From: Sphingomonas oleivorans | GTDB taxonomy: Bacteria > Pseudomonadota > Alphaproteobacteria > Sphingomonadales > Sphingomonadaceae | Reading direction: 5' to 3' | Assembly (NCBI RefSeq): GCF_003050615.1 | Contig: NZ_NWBU01000018.1 | Coordinates: forward strand, 62,001 to 126,000 | DNA: 64,000 nt | Shown: piece after piece, positions 51,401-63,227 of the stretch | How positions within the stretch are numbered: position 1 is the first letter of the stretch | How the letters are laid out: each line of letters opens with the position of its first letter | Notes under the pieces: generated by a model | The model's input: only the letters and a program-made list of their open reading frames with translations | Told to the model about the DNA's origin: nothing | Databases searched by the model: none | Made by a program: the position numbers and the translations under genes

Positions 51401-51900
51401 TGTTCGAACGGCTTCCCGCAGTTGCGCCCGATGATCGCATCGCCGCCGCAGATCGCTGGCTCCAGGCTTCGGCCGGGGTGGAGGAGGATGCGCTCCGCAA
51501 GGCGTTGATTCGCGATGCCTGCGCGATCATCGCCGATCCGGCGTTGAGCGGCATTTTCGGGCCGGACTCGCTCGCCGAGGCGCCGATCGCGGCGGTGGTG
51601 GGCGGTACGGTGGTCGCCGGCACGGTCGATCGGCTGCTGGTGACGGACGATCGCGTCCAGGTCGTCGATTTCAAGACGGGACGCCGCGTGCCGCGCGACG
51701 CCGCCTCCGCGCCCGAACATCATCTGCGGCAGATGGCGGCCTATGTCGGGGCACTCGAAATCATATTTCCCGGCAGGCAGGTCGAAGCGGCGCTGCTCTA
51801 CACGTCGGGCCCGACATTGTTTTCGCTGCCGTCCGAACTGATCGCGCGTTACAAGTCCAGCTTGGCGGATGCAGAGCAAAAGCTGCTGCGCGACCATTGA
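48454..51900 (+). CDS. addA: Double-strand break repair helicase AddA
   Basis: 1148 aa from ATG 48454; an earlier start at 48376 runs through the repeat element. Seen: UvrD-type helicase motifs (Walker [86 protein letters not shown]) and a C-terminal nuclease ([13 protein letters not shown]). Known role: the ATP-driven motor and one nuclease of the AddAB complex. trxA follows, as at many alphaproteobacterial loci. Confidence 0.95.
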   Translation: MSGHLRPLDRLFGAQLHASDPRDLVWLSASAGTGKTHVLTARVMRLLLHGVRPESILCLTFTKAGAAEMADRIHARLAHWVRLDAVKLAKELFALGEPHDPDAVARARTLFARVLEAPGGGLRIQTIHAFCQTLLAGFPAEAGLTPGFRPLDGRQEAALARRTLAELLERAERGGDLSLIVDVQALSRRLGEGKAESYLMLCARHPEAMAALGPRQGIEARLRTALSVPLGDVEQAIEAACADDRFDCAGLRRIAAANAAWGTKTGLADADRIAAFLAAAPRERALLLADLISVALTKAGEPRSFSQKLIDCDADYAGLCARFADAARALLGLRERAALAALLACGLRAGQSYSAAYAEAKRIAGLVDFDDLIRSTVDLLGRPGTGEWVRYKLDQRTDHILVDEAQDTNASQWAIIAALAGEFFTEEPGEETRPLRTIFSVGDFKQAIFGFQGTDPRNFEAAQLWFDARARDAGRVIHRLSLDRSFRSTPPILAVVDRLIEDIGADRLGLVDPAEPHRSAREKLPGTVSLWRPISADLSGDLEDEGEEGWVDDATRTLANRLARQIRLWLDDGLMLEGRGRPLRPEDILVLVRKRGALPSLLVARLHAEKVPVAGVDRLRLDQPLAVRDLLAAIRFALQPEDDLTLASLLVSPLFGLSQDDLYCIGHRRNASLWASLRHRSEYRDTAAGLNKLLNQADLVTPYRFLENLLSGPLDARRKLLRRLGPEARDPIEELLNAALSFEADATPTLQRFLDWFDRGEVEITRDPSAPLDAVRVMTVHGAKGLQAPLVILADATADPDASRADSIHWSIGEDGPTLPVFRPRKAELAGSLTADLEAARIRERAEHWRLLYVALTRAEEWLVVAGALGPRARGVPPQESWYQAVDAALDALGAGLVDDPLWTAARHYRGEGGTPLAPRVRTASEVEPSIAEPEWLRRPAPHEARPPRPLAPSSLGPDDVADPPPTPALLDAARRGRLLHALFERLPAVAPDDRIAAADRWLQASAGVEEDALRKALIRDACAIIADPALSGIFGPDSLAEAPIAAVVGGTVVAGTVDRLLVTDDRVQVVDFKTGRRVPRDAASAPEHHLRQMAAYVGALEIIFPGRQVEAALLYTSGPTLFSLPSELIARYKSSLADAEQKLLRDH

Positions 51901-51953
51901 GGCTTGCATGTCCGCCGCCTACATCGGCGGCCGTAACGACAGGAGTTTTCCGA

Positions 51954-52274
51954 ATGGCGACCAAGACCATCACCGACAGCTCGTTTCAGAGCGACGTTCT
52001 TTCCGCGTCCGGCCCCGTGCTTGTGGATTTCTGGGCCGAATGGTGCGGCCCGTGCAAGATGATCGGCCCGGCGCTGGAAGAGCTTTCCGACGAACTTGGT
52101 GAGAAGGTCACCATTGCGAAGCTCAACATCGACGAGAATCCGGATTCGCCGGGCAAATATGGCGTGCGCGGTATTCCGACGATGATCCTCTTCAAAAATG
52201 GCGTGCCCGCTGCAACCAAGGTCGGCGCTGCGCCGAAGAGCCAGCTCAAGGGCTGGATCGAAGGATCGCTCTGA
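51954..52274 (+). CDS. trxA: Thioredoxin
   Basis: 106 aa from ATG 51954 with ACAGGAG upstream. Seen: the active site WCGPCK with Cys31 and Cys34, and the cis-proline in [13 protein letters not shown]. Known role: general cytoplasmic disulfide reductant, and electron donor for peroxiredoxins such as the one in this window. A short hairpin (CCGCCG, CGGCGG) in the 53-base gap after addA may separate the two. Confidence 0.96.
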   Translation: MATKTITDSSFQSDVLSASGPVLVDFWAEWCGPCKMIGPALEELSDELGEKVTIAKLNIDENPDSPGKYGVRGIPTMILFKNGVPAATKVGAAPKSQLKGWIEGSL

Positions 52275-52283
52275 TCGCGGCAT

Positions 52284-52305
52284 CACCCCGGCCCGGGCCG
52301 GGGTG
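52284..52305. terminator. Bidirectional hairpin between trxA and the IMPase gene
   Basis: CACCCCGGCCC and its exact complement meet head to head, a perfect 22-base dyad between two convergent genes. It extends by a few weaker pairs on either side. Probable two-way terminator; no U-run. Confidence 0.6.
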
Positions 52306-52313
52306 TGATCCAG

Positions 52314-52347
52314 CGTCAGCCGACCAATATCGTCAGCCGACCAATAT
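52314..52347. repeat. 17-bp tandem duplication at the 3' end of the IMPase gene
   Basis: The unit CGTCAGCCGACCAATAT occurs twice, back to back. The copy at 52331-52347 holds the last codons and stop of the minus-strand gene; the copy at 52314-52330 repeats them just beyond the stop, so the protein is unchanged. Confidence 0.85.
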
Positions 52348-53130
52348 CTTCGCTGCCTCGTCCCACAGCGCGGGCGAGGCGGCAGCGATCAGCCCGGTGC
52401 GGCGATCGTCCACACGATAGGGCGTGCCGTCGAATCGGGCGATGCGCCCGCCGGCTTCCGTCAGGAACAGCGCGCCCGGCGCATGATCCCAGGGCAGCGC
52501 GCGCCAGAAGAGCGCGACATCATTTTCCCCAAGGACAAGGCGCGGATATTGCTCGCCCGCGCAGCCTGGGATCGGGACGGGCAAGAATCGGCCTTCCATC
52601 CGGCGCTCGAAATCCTGGCGTTCTTCGTCCGTCAGGAAGCGATTGGGCAAAGCGCCGACGGGCAGGGGCTGGCCAGTGCTGCGTGCGGTAATACGTTCCC
52701 CATTGACGAACGCGCCGACGCCGGCAACCGCCTCGCACATCCGCTTCTTCACCGGATCATAGACGAAGCCTGCTTCCGTCACGCCGTCGATCGCCAGCGC
52801 GACCATGATCGCGAAGGGCCATTTCCCCTCGGCATAATTGGCCGTGCCGTCCAGCGGATCGACGATCCATACGACGCCTTCGCCGATGCGATCGAGCAGC
52901 GAGGGATCGGCCGCCGTCGCTTCCTCGCCCACCACCCGGCTATCCGGCAGAATGGCGAGCAGGCCCTCGGTCAGCCGCGCCTCGGATTCGCGGTCGATGA
53001 CGGTCACGAGGTCGCCCGGCATCTTTTCGACGATCTCGTCGAGCGCGAGCTGCTGGAAGCGCGGCATCATGATGTTGTCCGCGACTTCGTGGATGAGTTT
53101 GCGAACGGCAGGAGCGTAAGCTGGAATCAT
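52333..53130 (-). CDS. Inositol monophosphatase family protein
   Basis: 265 aa from ATG 53130. Seen: metal-site motifs VVGEEATAADPSLL and VWIVDPLDGTANYAEG, and the late WDHAPGALFLTEAGGRI. Known family activity: Mg-dependent, lithium-sensitive phosphatase on inositol phosphate, histidinol phosphate, PAP or similar. The neighbour argJ does not decide the substrate. The ATG overlaps the argJ stop, so the pair is translationally coupled. Confidence 0.9.
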   Translation of the reverse strand: MIPAYAPAVRKLIHEVADNIMMPRFQQLALDEIVEKMPGDLVTVIDRESEARLTEGLLAILPDSRVVGEEATAADPSLLDRIGEGVVWIVDPLDGTANYAEGKWPFAIMVALAIDGVTEAGFVYDPVKKRMCEAVAGVGAFVNGERITARSTGQPLPVGALPNRFLTDEERQDFERRMEGRFLPVPIPGCAGEQYPRLVLGENDVALFWRALPWDHAPGALFLTEAGGRIARFDGTPYRVDDRRTGLIAAASPALWDEAAKILVG

Positions 53131-54350
53131 GAGCGATAATCCGCGTTTATGGAGATATAACCATGGGTTAGGTCGCAAGTCCAGACGGTCGCCCGCCCTT
53201 CGCCGAGGCCGAGTTCCACCCCGATCAATATCTCGCGGCCCTTGAGATGCGCCGCGACGGGCGCTTCGTCATAGCCCTCGACGGCAAGGCCGTTGCGCGC
53301 GACCTGGGTAGTGCCGAAGCGGATCGACAGGCTGTCGCGCTCGGCCGGCTCGCCCGCCTTGCCTACCGCCATCACGACGCGGCCCCAATTGGCGTCCTCG
53401 CCGGCGATGGCGGTCTTCACCAGCGGCGAATTGGCGATGGAAAGCGCGATGGTCCGCGCGCTTTCGTCCGAAACGGCGCCCTCGACGCCGATCTCGATGA
53501 ATTTGGACGCGCCTTCGCCGTCGCGAACCACCAGATGGGCGAGGCGGGTGCAGAGATCGGTGAGCGCCGCCTGGAAGGCATCCGCGCCCGCATCGTCGAA
53601 CGAGGCGAGCGGGGCATTCCCGGCCTTTCCGGTCGCGAAAGTGAGGACCGTGTCGGACGTGGACGTATCCCCATCGACCGTGATGCAGGAGAAGCTCGTG
53701 CCGTTCGCCTCCTCCAGCATCTTCTGGAGGAAGGCGGGCTCGATGGCGGCGTCGGTGAAGATGAAGCCGAGCATCGTCGCCATGTCCGGCGCGATCATGC
53801 CCGATCCCTTGATGATGCCGACGAGCGTCACGGGCCGGCCGTCGACGATCGCGCTGGCGGCAGCGGCCTTGGGGAAGGTGTCCGTCGTCATGATCGTCGC
53901 GGCGGCATCTTCCCAGCTTGCCTGGGGAGCCGCCAGCACCGCGTCGATTCCCGCCTCGGCCTTGTCGATCGGCAGGGGCACGCCGATCACGCCGGTCGAG
54001 GCCACGAACACGTCGGAGGGCTGACAGCCGATCGATCCGGCCACCTTCGCCGCGATCGCCTCCACGGCGGCGCGTCCGCGATGACCGGTGAAGGCATTGC
54101 TGTTACCGGCATTCACCACCAGCGCACGCGCGCGGCCCAGCGGCAACGCCGCACGACACCATTCGACTTCGGGCGAGGGGCAGCGGCTCTTCGTCGTGAC
54201 GCCAGCCACCGCCGTGCCCTCGTCCAGAGCCATGAAGGTGAGGTCGCACCGATCCCAATTCTTATATCGTGCCCGCGCCACCGCCGCGCGCACGCCGGCG
54301 ATGGGCGGAAGGTCGGGAAAGGCGGCGGGGGCGAGCGGAGAGCGTTCCAT
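53127..54350 (-). CDS. argJ: Bifunctional ornithine acetyltransferase / N-acetylglutamate synthase ArgJ
   Basis: 407 aa from ATG 54350. Seen: GVRAAVARARYKNWDRCDLT, VNAGNSNAFTGHRG, and the self-cleavage site in KGSGMIAPDMATMLGF, where the bond before Thr is cut to give two chains, and the C-terminal DLTHGYISINADYRS. Known role: recycles the acetyl group in arginine synthesis. Divergent from secA across about 140 bases that hold no other gene and should contain both promoters. Confidence 0.95.
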   Translation of the reverse strand: MERSPLAPAAFPDLPPIAGVRAAVARARYKNWDRCDLTFMALDEGTAVAGVTTKSRCPSPEVEWCRAALPLGRARALVVNAGNSNAFTGHRGRAAVEAIAAKVAGSIGCQPSDVFVASTGVIGVPLPIDKAEAGIDAVLAAPQASWEDAAATIMTTDTFPKAAAASAIVDGRPVTLVGIIKGSGMIAPDMATMLGFIFTDAAIEPAFLQKMLEEANGTSFSCITVDGDTSTSDTVLTFATGKAGNAPLASFDDAGADAFQAALTDLCTRLAHLVVRDGEGASKFIEIGVEGAVSDESARTIALSIANSPLVKTAIAGEDANWGRVVMAVGKAGEPAERDSLSIRFGTTQVARNGLAVEGYDEAPVAAHLKGREILIGVELGLGEGRATVWTCDLTHGYISINADYRS

Positions 54351-54489
54351 AGGGTCCGCATAGTCGCCTCTGTCGCGTAAGGAAACATCAGGTCGAATTG
54401 ACGTATCCCGCCTTGCCACCTATCTCCGCGCCGATCAGTTGCGGGATGGCGCAAGCCGTCTTCGCGCGCCCAGTTTCCAAGGATCGCTT

Positions 54490-57225
<2,736 letters not shown>

Positions 57226-57234
57226 TACGCTGCC

Positions 57235-57248
57235 TCCCGCTGGCGGGA
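57235..57248. terminator. Short hairpin between secA and mgtC
   Basis: CCCGC and GCGGG arms in the 24-base convergent gap. Small and without a U-tract; recorded as the only candidate transcription end there. Confidence 0.25.
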
Positions 57249-57249
57249 C

Positions 57250-57693
57250 TCAATGCCGGCCGGGGGGCATCCATCGCTTCAGAAAGCTCGCGACTGTCAG
57301 CAGGAGCAGCGTGACCGTCGAGCCGATCAGCACGAGGCGATACTGACCGGCGCCGGCGGCAATGCCGATGGCGGCAGCCATCCAGAGATTCGCCGCGGTC
57401 GTCATGTTCACCACATCGCCACCGCGCACGAAGATCAGGCCGGCGGCGATGAAGCCGATCGCCTGCGCCAGCCCCTGGATGACGCGGAGCGGATCGGGCT
57501 GTTGCTGCTCGGTGCGAAGCTGATCGAACAATAGCAGCGCGGATATGGTGATCATCGCGGAACTCAGCGCGACCAGCGCATGGGTGCGCATGCCGGCCTC
57601 ATGCCCGCGAATTTCGCGCTCGAAGCCGAGCAGCAGGCCGACGAAGGTCGCGAGGCCGAGCCTAAGCGACATTTCGGTCAGGCTGTCGGGCAT
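57250..57693 (-). CDS. mgtC: MgtC/SapB family membrane protein
   Basis: 147 aa. Seen: four or five membrane segments with the family signature GLLLGFEREIRGHEAGMRTH, ALSSAMITISAL, GLIFVRGGDVVNMTTAANLW and AAIGIAAGAG. Known: MgtC proteins affect growth under low magnesium and, in some bacteria, inhibit the F-type ATP synthase; the short SapB-type form here lacks the C-terminal domain of Salmonella MgtC, so that role should not be assumed. Confidence 0.85.
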   Translation of the reverse strand: MPDSLTEMSLRLGLATFVGLLLGFEREIRGHEAGMRTHALVALSSAMITISALLLFDQLRTEQQQPDPLRVIQGLAQAIGFIAAGLIFVRGGDVVNMTTAANLWMAAAIGIAAGAGQYRLVLIGSTVTLLLLTVASFLKRWMPPGRH

Positions 57694-57767
57694 GGCAGAG
57701 GCTCGGTCTCTTCGCTGGAAATCGGCACTGGCGGGGCAATGCCCGTTGCGGGCGATCGTTCCCAGGC

Positions 57768-58826
57768 TCAGCGCGCCGCGTACCAGCGCGCTATGGCCTC
57801 GATCTCCTGCTCGGGAATGTTCCGCGCGATCCGGGCCATGAGGCGGCGCGATGGGCTCGCGACCGCACCCTGTTCGCGGAGCAGATGGAGCTGGTCCGCC
57901 AGATAGGCGGCGCGCTGGCCCTTCAGCCGGGGATAGGCGGTTCGGCTTGCCGGCCGATCATGGCAGCTCGCGCAGGCCGGGAGCTTCCGTTCCGGCAAGC
58001 CGTGCGAGACGATGCGTTCCGCGTTCGGGAGAGTGGTGGCAGAGGGTTTTCCGGCCGGACGGGCAAGGGCGGCATAATGTCTCGCCAATGCTTGCGCGGT
58101 GGCCGGATCGATCCGCGTGGCGGCGGTCTGCATGACGGCGCTCGGCCGCGCTCCGCTGCGGAAGGCGGCAAGCGCGGATGCGAGGTAGCGCGGATCCTGC
58201 CCGGCCAGAATGGGAATGTCGCGCTGGCCGCGGCCCCGCCCGTCATCGCCATGGCAGCGGGCACAGTCGGGAAGCGCGGTTTCCAGCGTGACCGCGCGCG
58301 ATGCGATCAGGCCGGTCGTGCCATAAGCGAGGCGGCGATATTCGGCGGGCGACATATGCCCGACCCGGCGAACGAAGGCGACCATGCGGCGGACTTCATC
58401 CTCGCGCGTCGCCGCCGGCCAGGCAGGCATGCCGGTATATTTCACGCCATGGCGGATGATCCAGAAATGCTGGCGTTCGCTCCAGCGGTCCGCCGTGCCG
58501 GTGAGCGAGGGCGCGGGCGGGGTCGCGGCGCGCATGAGGGGGGAGGGCGGCTCGCCCGGGGCGCCGTGGCAAACCGTGCAGGCGGCCGCATAATGGCCCG
58601 CGGCGGCGACCAATGCGCGATCGTCGGAAACGGCGCCGTCAACCGACAGCGCGGTTTGCGTCCGCACCGAATTGCGCATCACCCAATGGAGGAACCAGTC
58701 GCTGATCTTCCAGTGACCGCTCGAGGCCGCGACGCTGATCAGGCCGGACCAGGCGAGTATCATGCTGCCGATCACGATTGTTGCGACGATGCCGATCAGA
58801 TGCTTCCAGCGCAGGTGGAGCGTCAT
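57768..58826 (-). CDS. Membrane-anchored tri-haem cytochrome c
   Basis: 352 aa from ATG 58826. Seen: an N-terminal membrane anchor (LIGIVATIVIGSMILAWSGL), then three class-I haem sites, CTVCHG, CARCHG and CASCHD, each in its own domain with late methionines (for example YTGMPAWP). It is last in the oxidase operon, its start overlapping the CtaG-like gene. Likely carries electrons to the oxidase or from a quinol dehydrogenase (inference). Confidence 0.88.
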   Translation of the reverse strand: MTLHLRWKHLIGIVATIVIGSMILAWSGLISVAASSGHWKISDWFLHWVMRNSVRTQTALSVDGAVSDDRALVAAAGHYAAACTVCHGAPGEPPSPLMRAATPPAPSLTGTADRWSERQHFWIIRHGVKYTGMPAWPAATREDEVRRMVAFVRRVGHMSPAEYRRLAYGTTGLIASRAVTLETALPDCARCHGDDGRGRGQRDIPILAGQDPRYLASALAAFRSGARPSAVMQTAATRIDPATAQALARHYAALARPAGKPSATTLPNAERIVSHGLPERKLPACASCHDRPASRTAYPRLKGQRAAYLADQLHLLREQGAVASPSRRLMARIARNIPEQEIEAIARWYAAR

Positions 58827-59446
58827 CGCGACTCCTCTCCCGCCCGGGCGCGCAGCAGGCCGCCCAGCAGGGTGAGGCCACCGACCAGATAGGCGACGGC
58901 GCCGATCATCAGCATGATCGTGCCGCCGAGCTGCTGATCGACCAGCGGCGGCAGATCGATGCCGAGACAGCTTCTGATCGCCATGCCGTAGAGCGGGCGG
59001 GGCGTGAGCGCGAGAAGTGCGCCGAGCAACGTCATGTGCATCGAGGTGAGGAGCAGCGCCGCGACGCCGGTGCCGCGACGCGCCCGATCCTGCGGGGGCG
59101 CGCCAAGACAGGCGGACCAGAGCAGCAGCCCGGCGGCGAGGAACATCGCCTGTTCGATCAGGAAGCCGGGCAGCGACGCTTCGGCGAAGGCACGTGCGGC
59201 CGGTGCATGCCAGACCCAGGCGACGACCAGTTCGACCAGCGACATGGGCAACGGCGCGACATGGCCCGGCCAGCGCGTCGCCGGATCGAGCCGCGTGCCG
59301 GCCAGTCCCAGTGCGAGCAGCGGCGCCGCGACCGCGACCAGCGCCATATGCGCGACCATATGGCCGGTGAAGGCATTTCCCGTCAGCGCGATTGCCCAGG
59401 CGACGAATGCGACGCCGACCCCGCCGATGAGCGCGAAGGGAGCCAT
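58823..59446 (-). CDS. ctaG: CtaG-family cytochrome c oxidase assembly protein (caa3 type)
   Basis: 207 aa. Seen: about six membrane segments with GNAFTGHMVAHMALVAVAAP, EQAMFLAAGLLLWSACLG, SMHMTLLGALLALTPRPLY and DQQLGGTIMLMIGAVAYL, the pattern of the Bacillus-type CtaG (not Cox11). Conserved histidines near membrane faces suggest metal handling. Known role: needed for assembly of caa3 oxidase, probably at the copper sites. It starts one base after the 129-aa membrane gene ends. Confidence 0.82.
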   Translation of the reverse strand: MAPFALIGGVGVAFVAWAIALTGNAFTGHMVAHMALVAVAAPLLALGLAGTRLDPATRWPGHVAPLPMSLVELVVAWVWHAPAARAFAEASLPGFLIEQAMFLAAGLLLWSACLGAPPQDRARRGTGVAALLLTSMHMTLLGALLALTPRPLYGMAIRSCLGIDLPPLVDQQLGGTIMLMIGAVAYLVGGLTLLGGLLRARAGEESR

Positions 59447-59836
59447 TCAGCGACAATCCTCGAAGAACAGCGCCGAGGCAGCGACATAGATGACCGCCAC
59501 CGCGCTCAGCGCCGCGAGCATCAGCGTCGCGGTAGCGAGGAAGCGCAGCCGATCTTCGTCCGTGGAATCGTCGTGCGGCGGGGGATCACCCTCGATGCGA
59601 CGCTGCGCCCAGGCGATGAAGGCGGATGCGGCGATGACGAGCAGCGCCAACAGCGTGAAGCCGCCGACGATCAGATGGGTCCGATCGACCGGCGCCGTCC
59701 GCCCGAGCTTGGCGCAGGTGATCGCTGCAAGCAGATAGCAGGCAAGGAAATGCGCCGCCCAGGCACTGGGCGGCACGATCATCGTCCACAGCGTCGCACG
59801 AAGCTGCTGCGCGCGGGCATGGAGCTTGCCGATCAT
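59447..59836 (-). CDS. Small membrane protein of the oxidase operon, unknown function
   Basis: 129 aa. Seen: about three membrane segments (AAHFLACYLLAAITCAKLG, TLLALLVIAASAFIAWA, TLMLAALSAVAVIYVAASAL) with a soluble loop DPPPHDDSTDEDRLRF. It overlaps the subunit I/III stop by four bases. Perhaps a small structural subunit (subunit IV-like) or assembly factor; no family was recognised. Confidence 0.7.
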   Translation of the reverse strand: MIGKLHARAQQLRATLWTMIVPPSAWAAHFLACYLLAAITCAKLGRTAPVDRTHLIVGGFTLLALLVIAASAFIAWAQRRIEGDPPPHDDSTDEDRLRFLATATLMLAALSAVAVIYVAASALFFEDCR

Positions 59837-62364
59837 CGCGCTACCTCCGGAAACAGGCCGATTACCGGAAAGGTGATCGCCGCCGACAAAGCGAGGAAAT
59901 GCTGATAAACGGTGATGTTCCGCAGATCGCCGTCATATTGCGGCGTCAGCCGGCCGGCGAAGCTTCCCGCCAGACAATAGAGCTGCATGATTATGCCGGC
60001 GGCGACATGGGCCGAAACCCAGCTGGCCAACACCCAGACGATCGCCGGATAGACGTGGCGTGCCGGATCGAGGCCATGGAGCCAGGGCCCCGCCAGCGAG
60101 GCGAGGCCGCCGGCAAGCGACAGCAGCGTCGCAGCGACAAGCGTAAGACGGGCCGCGAGCACGACACCGCGCGCATAAAGCTCGCGCGCCGCGATCGTGC
60201 CTATCCATCCGGCGAGGATCAGCGCCATGGCCGCCATCGGCCAAAAGACGCCCGGACCGGCGAGCCCCGGCGCGGCGGCGGGCGGGAAAACGGGATGGAT
60301 CGTCCAGTAGAAGAAATAGCCGAAGACCAGGCTCGCCCAAGCGGTGGCATCGCCCATCATCGTTATGAACATCGCCCACCAGCCGGCCGAGCGCGAACCG
60401 GATATGTAGAGCGGCAGGCTGAGGCCCAGCCCGACATGCTTTTCCGGCTTCTCGGGCTGAAGGCCGGTGCCCGTCCAGAGCCAGAAGAGGATCAACGCCA
60501 GCGTCACGATCCCGCTGATCGTGGCGGCCAGATAAAGATGAAAGGTCGTCAGGATGAAGACGCCGCCGAGCGCCACCGCCGTCGCCAAGGGGATGATGCT
60601 GGGGCCCGCCAGCCGCAGCACCTGGATCGGCACGGCATCGATCACGCTGGTGACCAGCGTCTCGCGCTTACCCTCCTCGGCATCGGGCAGGTAGAAGCGG
60701 CCTTCGTCCACCTTGCGCAGAAAATCGGGATCGTCCCACAGCGGATAGCGGCTGAGGACGATCGGCACGGATCGGACGCCCCAATTGGTGTCGTCCGTCT
60801 CGGCAAGCCATTCGAGCGTGCCGGCATTCCAGAGGTTGCGGACCACGGGCGGGTGGCTTCGCGGCCAGACGAGATCGAGGACGATGACGGCCATGCCCGC
60901 CGCGAAGAGATAGGCGCCGATGGTGGAGGCGAGATTGAGGCCGCCGACGCCCAGCGCCTCGGGATAGCTATAGACGCGGCGCGGCATGCCGAGCAGGCCG
61001 GAGAAATGCATCGGGAAGAAGGCGATATTGGCGCCCGCGAACATCAACCAGAAGGCGATCTTGCCGAGCCGGTCCGAAAGCTTGCGCCGGGTGAGCAGCG
61101 GCCAATAATAATAAAGGCCGCCGATGAGCGGCAGCACCGTGCCGCCGATCAGCACATAATGAAGATGGGCGACGACGAAATAGCTGTCATGCGCCTGCCA
61201 GTCGAACGGCGCGATGGCGACCATCACGCCGGTCAGCCCGCCGAGGGTGAAGATGGCGAGCGAGCCGGCGGCATAGAGCAAGGGCGTCGACCAGACCACC
61301 CGACCTGCCCAGAGCGTCGCGATGAAGACGAAGATCTGCACCGCCGTAGGTATCGCCACCGCTTCGGAGGCGGCCGAGAAGAAGGCCAGGCTGATGCCCG
61401 GCAGGCCGGTGGTGAACATGTGGTGGACCCACAGGCCGAAGCTCAGAAAGCCCGTGCCCACCGCCGCCAGCACGATCCACGCATAGCCCAGCATATGGCG
61501 CTGCGCGAAAGTCGGCACCACCATGGCGAAGATCGCGATCGAGGGCAGGAAGACGATATAGACTTCCGGGTGGCCGAAGATCCAGAAAAGATGCTGCCAC
61601 AACAGCGGATCGCCGCCGCGCGCGGCATCGAAGAAGGGCCAGTCGAGCAGCCGCTCGAGCTCGAACAATATATCGCCGGCGATGAGCGGCGGGAAGGCGA
61701 ACAGGATCATCACCGCGACGACGAGGATATACCAGGCGTAAAGCGGCATCAGGTTGAGCCGCATGCCCGGCGGACGGCATTTGAGCACGCCGACGATCAG
61801 CTCCACCGCCGCCGCGATCGACGATACTTCGATGAAGGACAGGCCCAGCATCCATATGTCCGCGCCGATGCCCGATTGTTCGGGCTCGGTGGTGAGCGGC
61901 GGATACATGAACCAGCCGCCATCGGGCGCGGCACCGAAGAAGATCGATCCGGCGACGAACACACCGCCGATCAGGAAGCTCCAATAGCCGAAGGCCGAGA
62001 GGCGGGGGAAAGGCAGATCGCGCGCGGCGAGGAGCTGGGGCAGCAGCAGCATCGCCGTCGCCTCGAACATCGGCACGGCGAAGAGGAACATCATCATCGA
62101 GCCATGCAGCGTGAAGAGCTGGTTGAAGGTCGACGGGCCGACCAGATCATTGTCCGGCATGGCAAGCTGCGCGCGCATCAGCAGCGCAAGCGCCCCCGCG
62201 AACAGGAAGAAGGCGAAGGCGGTGATGACATACCAGGCGCCGACGCGATTATTGTTCGTGTCCGTCCAGCGCAGGAACAGGCCCTTCGGGCTGGCCCAGA
62301 CGGCGGAAAGCCGATCCGCCTGCGCGCGGCGGACGGCCGGATCGTCCTGCGGATCGACGCTCAT
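59833..62364 (-). CDS. Cytochrome c oxidase fused subunit I+III
   Basis: 843 aa. Seen: a subunit I domain (1 to about 540) with haem/copper ligands in TLHGSMMMF, HPEVYIVFLP (Tyr crosslink region), VHHMFTTG and AHLHYVLIGG. A linker follows, then a subunit III-like part from about 650 (SRSAGWWAMFITMMGDATAW to the end). The D-channel Asp is kept (AARDLPFPRLS), but the following Asn is Ser and the K-channel Lys is Gln (IPTAVQIF). Known reaction: reduces oxygen to water with proton pumping; pumping here is open to doubt. Ends overlap both neighbours by four bases. Confidence 0.92.
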   Translation of the reverse strand: MSVDPQDDPAVRRAQADRLSAVWASPKGLFLRWTDTNNNRVGAWYVITAFAFFLFAGALALLMRAQLAMPDNDLVGPSTFNQLFTLHGSMMMFLFAVPMFEATAMLLLPQLLAARDLPFPRLSAFGYWSFLIGGVFVAGSIFFGAAPDGGWFMYPPLTTEPEQSGIGADIWMLGLSFIEVSSIAAAVELIVGVLKCRPPGMRLNLMPLYAWYILVVAVMILFAFPPLIAGDILFELERLLDWPFFDAARGGDPLLWQHLFWIFGHPEVYIVFLPSIAIFAMVVPTFAQRHMLGYAWIVLAAVGTGFLSFGLWVHHMFTTGLPGISLAFFSAASEAVAIPTAVQIFVFIATLWAGRVVWSTPLLYAAGSLAIFTLGGLTGVMVAIAPFDWQAHDSYFVVAHLHYVLIGGTVLPLIGGLYYYWPLLTRRKLSDRLGKIAFWLMFAGANIAFFPMHFSGLLGMPRRVYSYPEALGVGGLNLASTIGAYLFAAGMAVIVLDLVWPRSHPPVVRNLWNAGTLEWLAETDDTNWGVRSVPIVLSRYPLWDDPDFLRKVDEGRFYLPDAEEGKRETLVTSVIDAVPIQVLRLAGPSIIPLATAVALGGVFILTTFHLYLAATISGIVTLALILFWLWTGTGLQPEKPEKHVGLGLSLPLYISGSRSAGWWAMFITMMGDATAWASLVFGYFFYWTIHPVFPPAAAPGLAGPGVFWPMAAMALILAGWIGTIAARELYARGVVLAARLTLVAATLLSLAGGLASLAGPWLHGLDPARHVYPAIVWVLASWVSAHVAAGIIMQLYCLAGSFAGRLTPQYDGDLRNITVYQHFLALSAAITFPVIGLFPEVAR

Positions 62365-63227
62365 TCGAGCGACCTCAGCCAGGCGGCGATGGCCCGGGCG
62401 TCGGCTTCGGGCATGAAGTCGAAGGACGGCATGGCGATGCCGGGCTTGGTCCGTTCCGGATGGCGGATGAAGCCGGCGATGGCCGCTTCCTCATTGGGCA
62501 GCACGCCGGCGGCGATCGATCCGCGGCCCCCGACATGGCCGAGATCCGGCCCGATGCTGCGCCGGCCAATGGCATCCGGCTGGATCGCATGGCAGCCGGC
62601 GCAGCCATAGTCCCGGAAAAGCGCGCGCGCATCGCTTTGCGCCAGCGCGGCCGGGGAGGGCGCGGCCTGTTTGACAAGCCAGCGATCGAAGGCTTGCGCT
62701 TCCATCACGACGACGGTGAAACGCATCAGCGCATGGGATCGCCCGCAAAATTCGGCGCAGGCGCCGCGATAGCGGCCGGGCCGCGTCGCGCGGATGACGA
62801 GCCGGTTGGTCCGGCCCGGGATCATATCCATCTTGCCGGCGAGGCCCGGAATCCAGAAGCTGTGCAGCACGTCGGGCGAAGACAGGTTGAACAGCACCGG
62901 CCGGCCGGCGGGAAGGCGGATCTCGTTGGCCGCATCCACCGCCGGCCCGCCGGGCGGGCGATAGCGCACGCGCCACCAATATTGCTCACCCGACACGTCG
63001 ATCGCCAGATCGCGTGCGCCGGCCTCGATCGGCCGCATCATGGGAAGCGCGGTCAGCAGCAGGACGAGCAGCAGGATCGTCGGCCCGATCGCGCCCGCCC
63101 AGAGGATGAAGCGCATGCCGGTATGATGGTCGATCCGGCCCCGGCGTCGCCGCCCGACATGGGCTGCGATCAGCATTACGGAAAGATAGATGAGGAGTGC
63201 TGCGATCGCCATCCCACCCGCAAGCAT
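62361..63227 (-). CDS. Cytochrome c oxidase subunit II with C-terminal cytochrome c domain
   Basis: 288 aa from ATG 63227. Seen: two membrane helices (MAIAALLIYLSVMLIAAHVG; ILLLVLLLTALPMM), the cupredoxin domain with the CuA ligands in CAEFCGRSHALM and WIPGLAGKMDM, then a haem c domain with CAGCHA and a late methionine (GIAMPSF). This is the caa3 layout. The true start is probably upstream: the same frame encodes ILIFPPLLASACAGEQSTLD, a lipoprotein-like signal and the family's usual N-terminus, back to an ATC at 63347 preceded by AGAGG. No ATG, GTG or TTG exists there. Confidence 0.9.
   Translation of the reverse strand: MLAGGMAIAALLIYLSVMLIAAHVGRRRRGRIDHHTGMRFILWAGAIGPTILLLVLLLTALPMMRPIEAGARDLAIDVSGEQYWWRVRYRPPGGPAVDAANEIRLPAGRPVLFNLSSPDVLHSFWIPGLAGKMDMIPGRTNRLVIRATRPGRYRGACAEFCGRSHALMRFTVVVMEAQAFDRWLVKQAAPSPAALAQSDARALFRDYGCAGCHAIQPDAIGRRSIGPDLGHVGGRGSIAAGVLPNEEAAIAGFIRHPERTKPGIAMPSFDFMPEADARAIAAWLRSLE

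Noticed and set aside
59899-62610. 903-codon open frame on the plus strand opposite the oxidase subunit I gene
   Set aside because: Charged, repetitive, without any fold or motif; the opposite strand encodes an unmistakable haem-copper oxidase.
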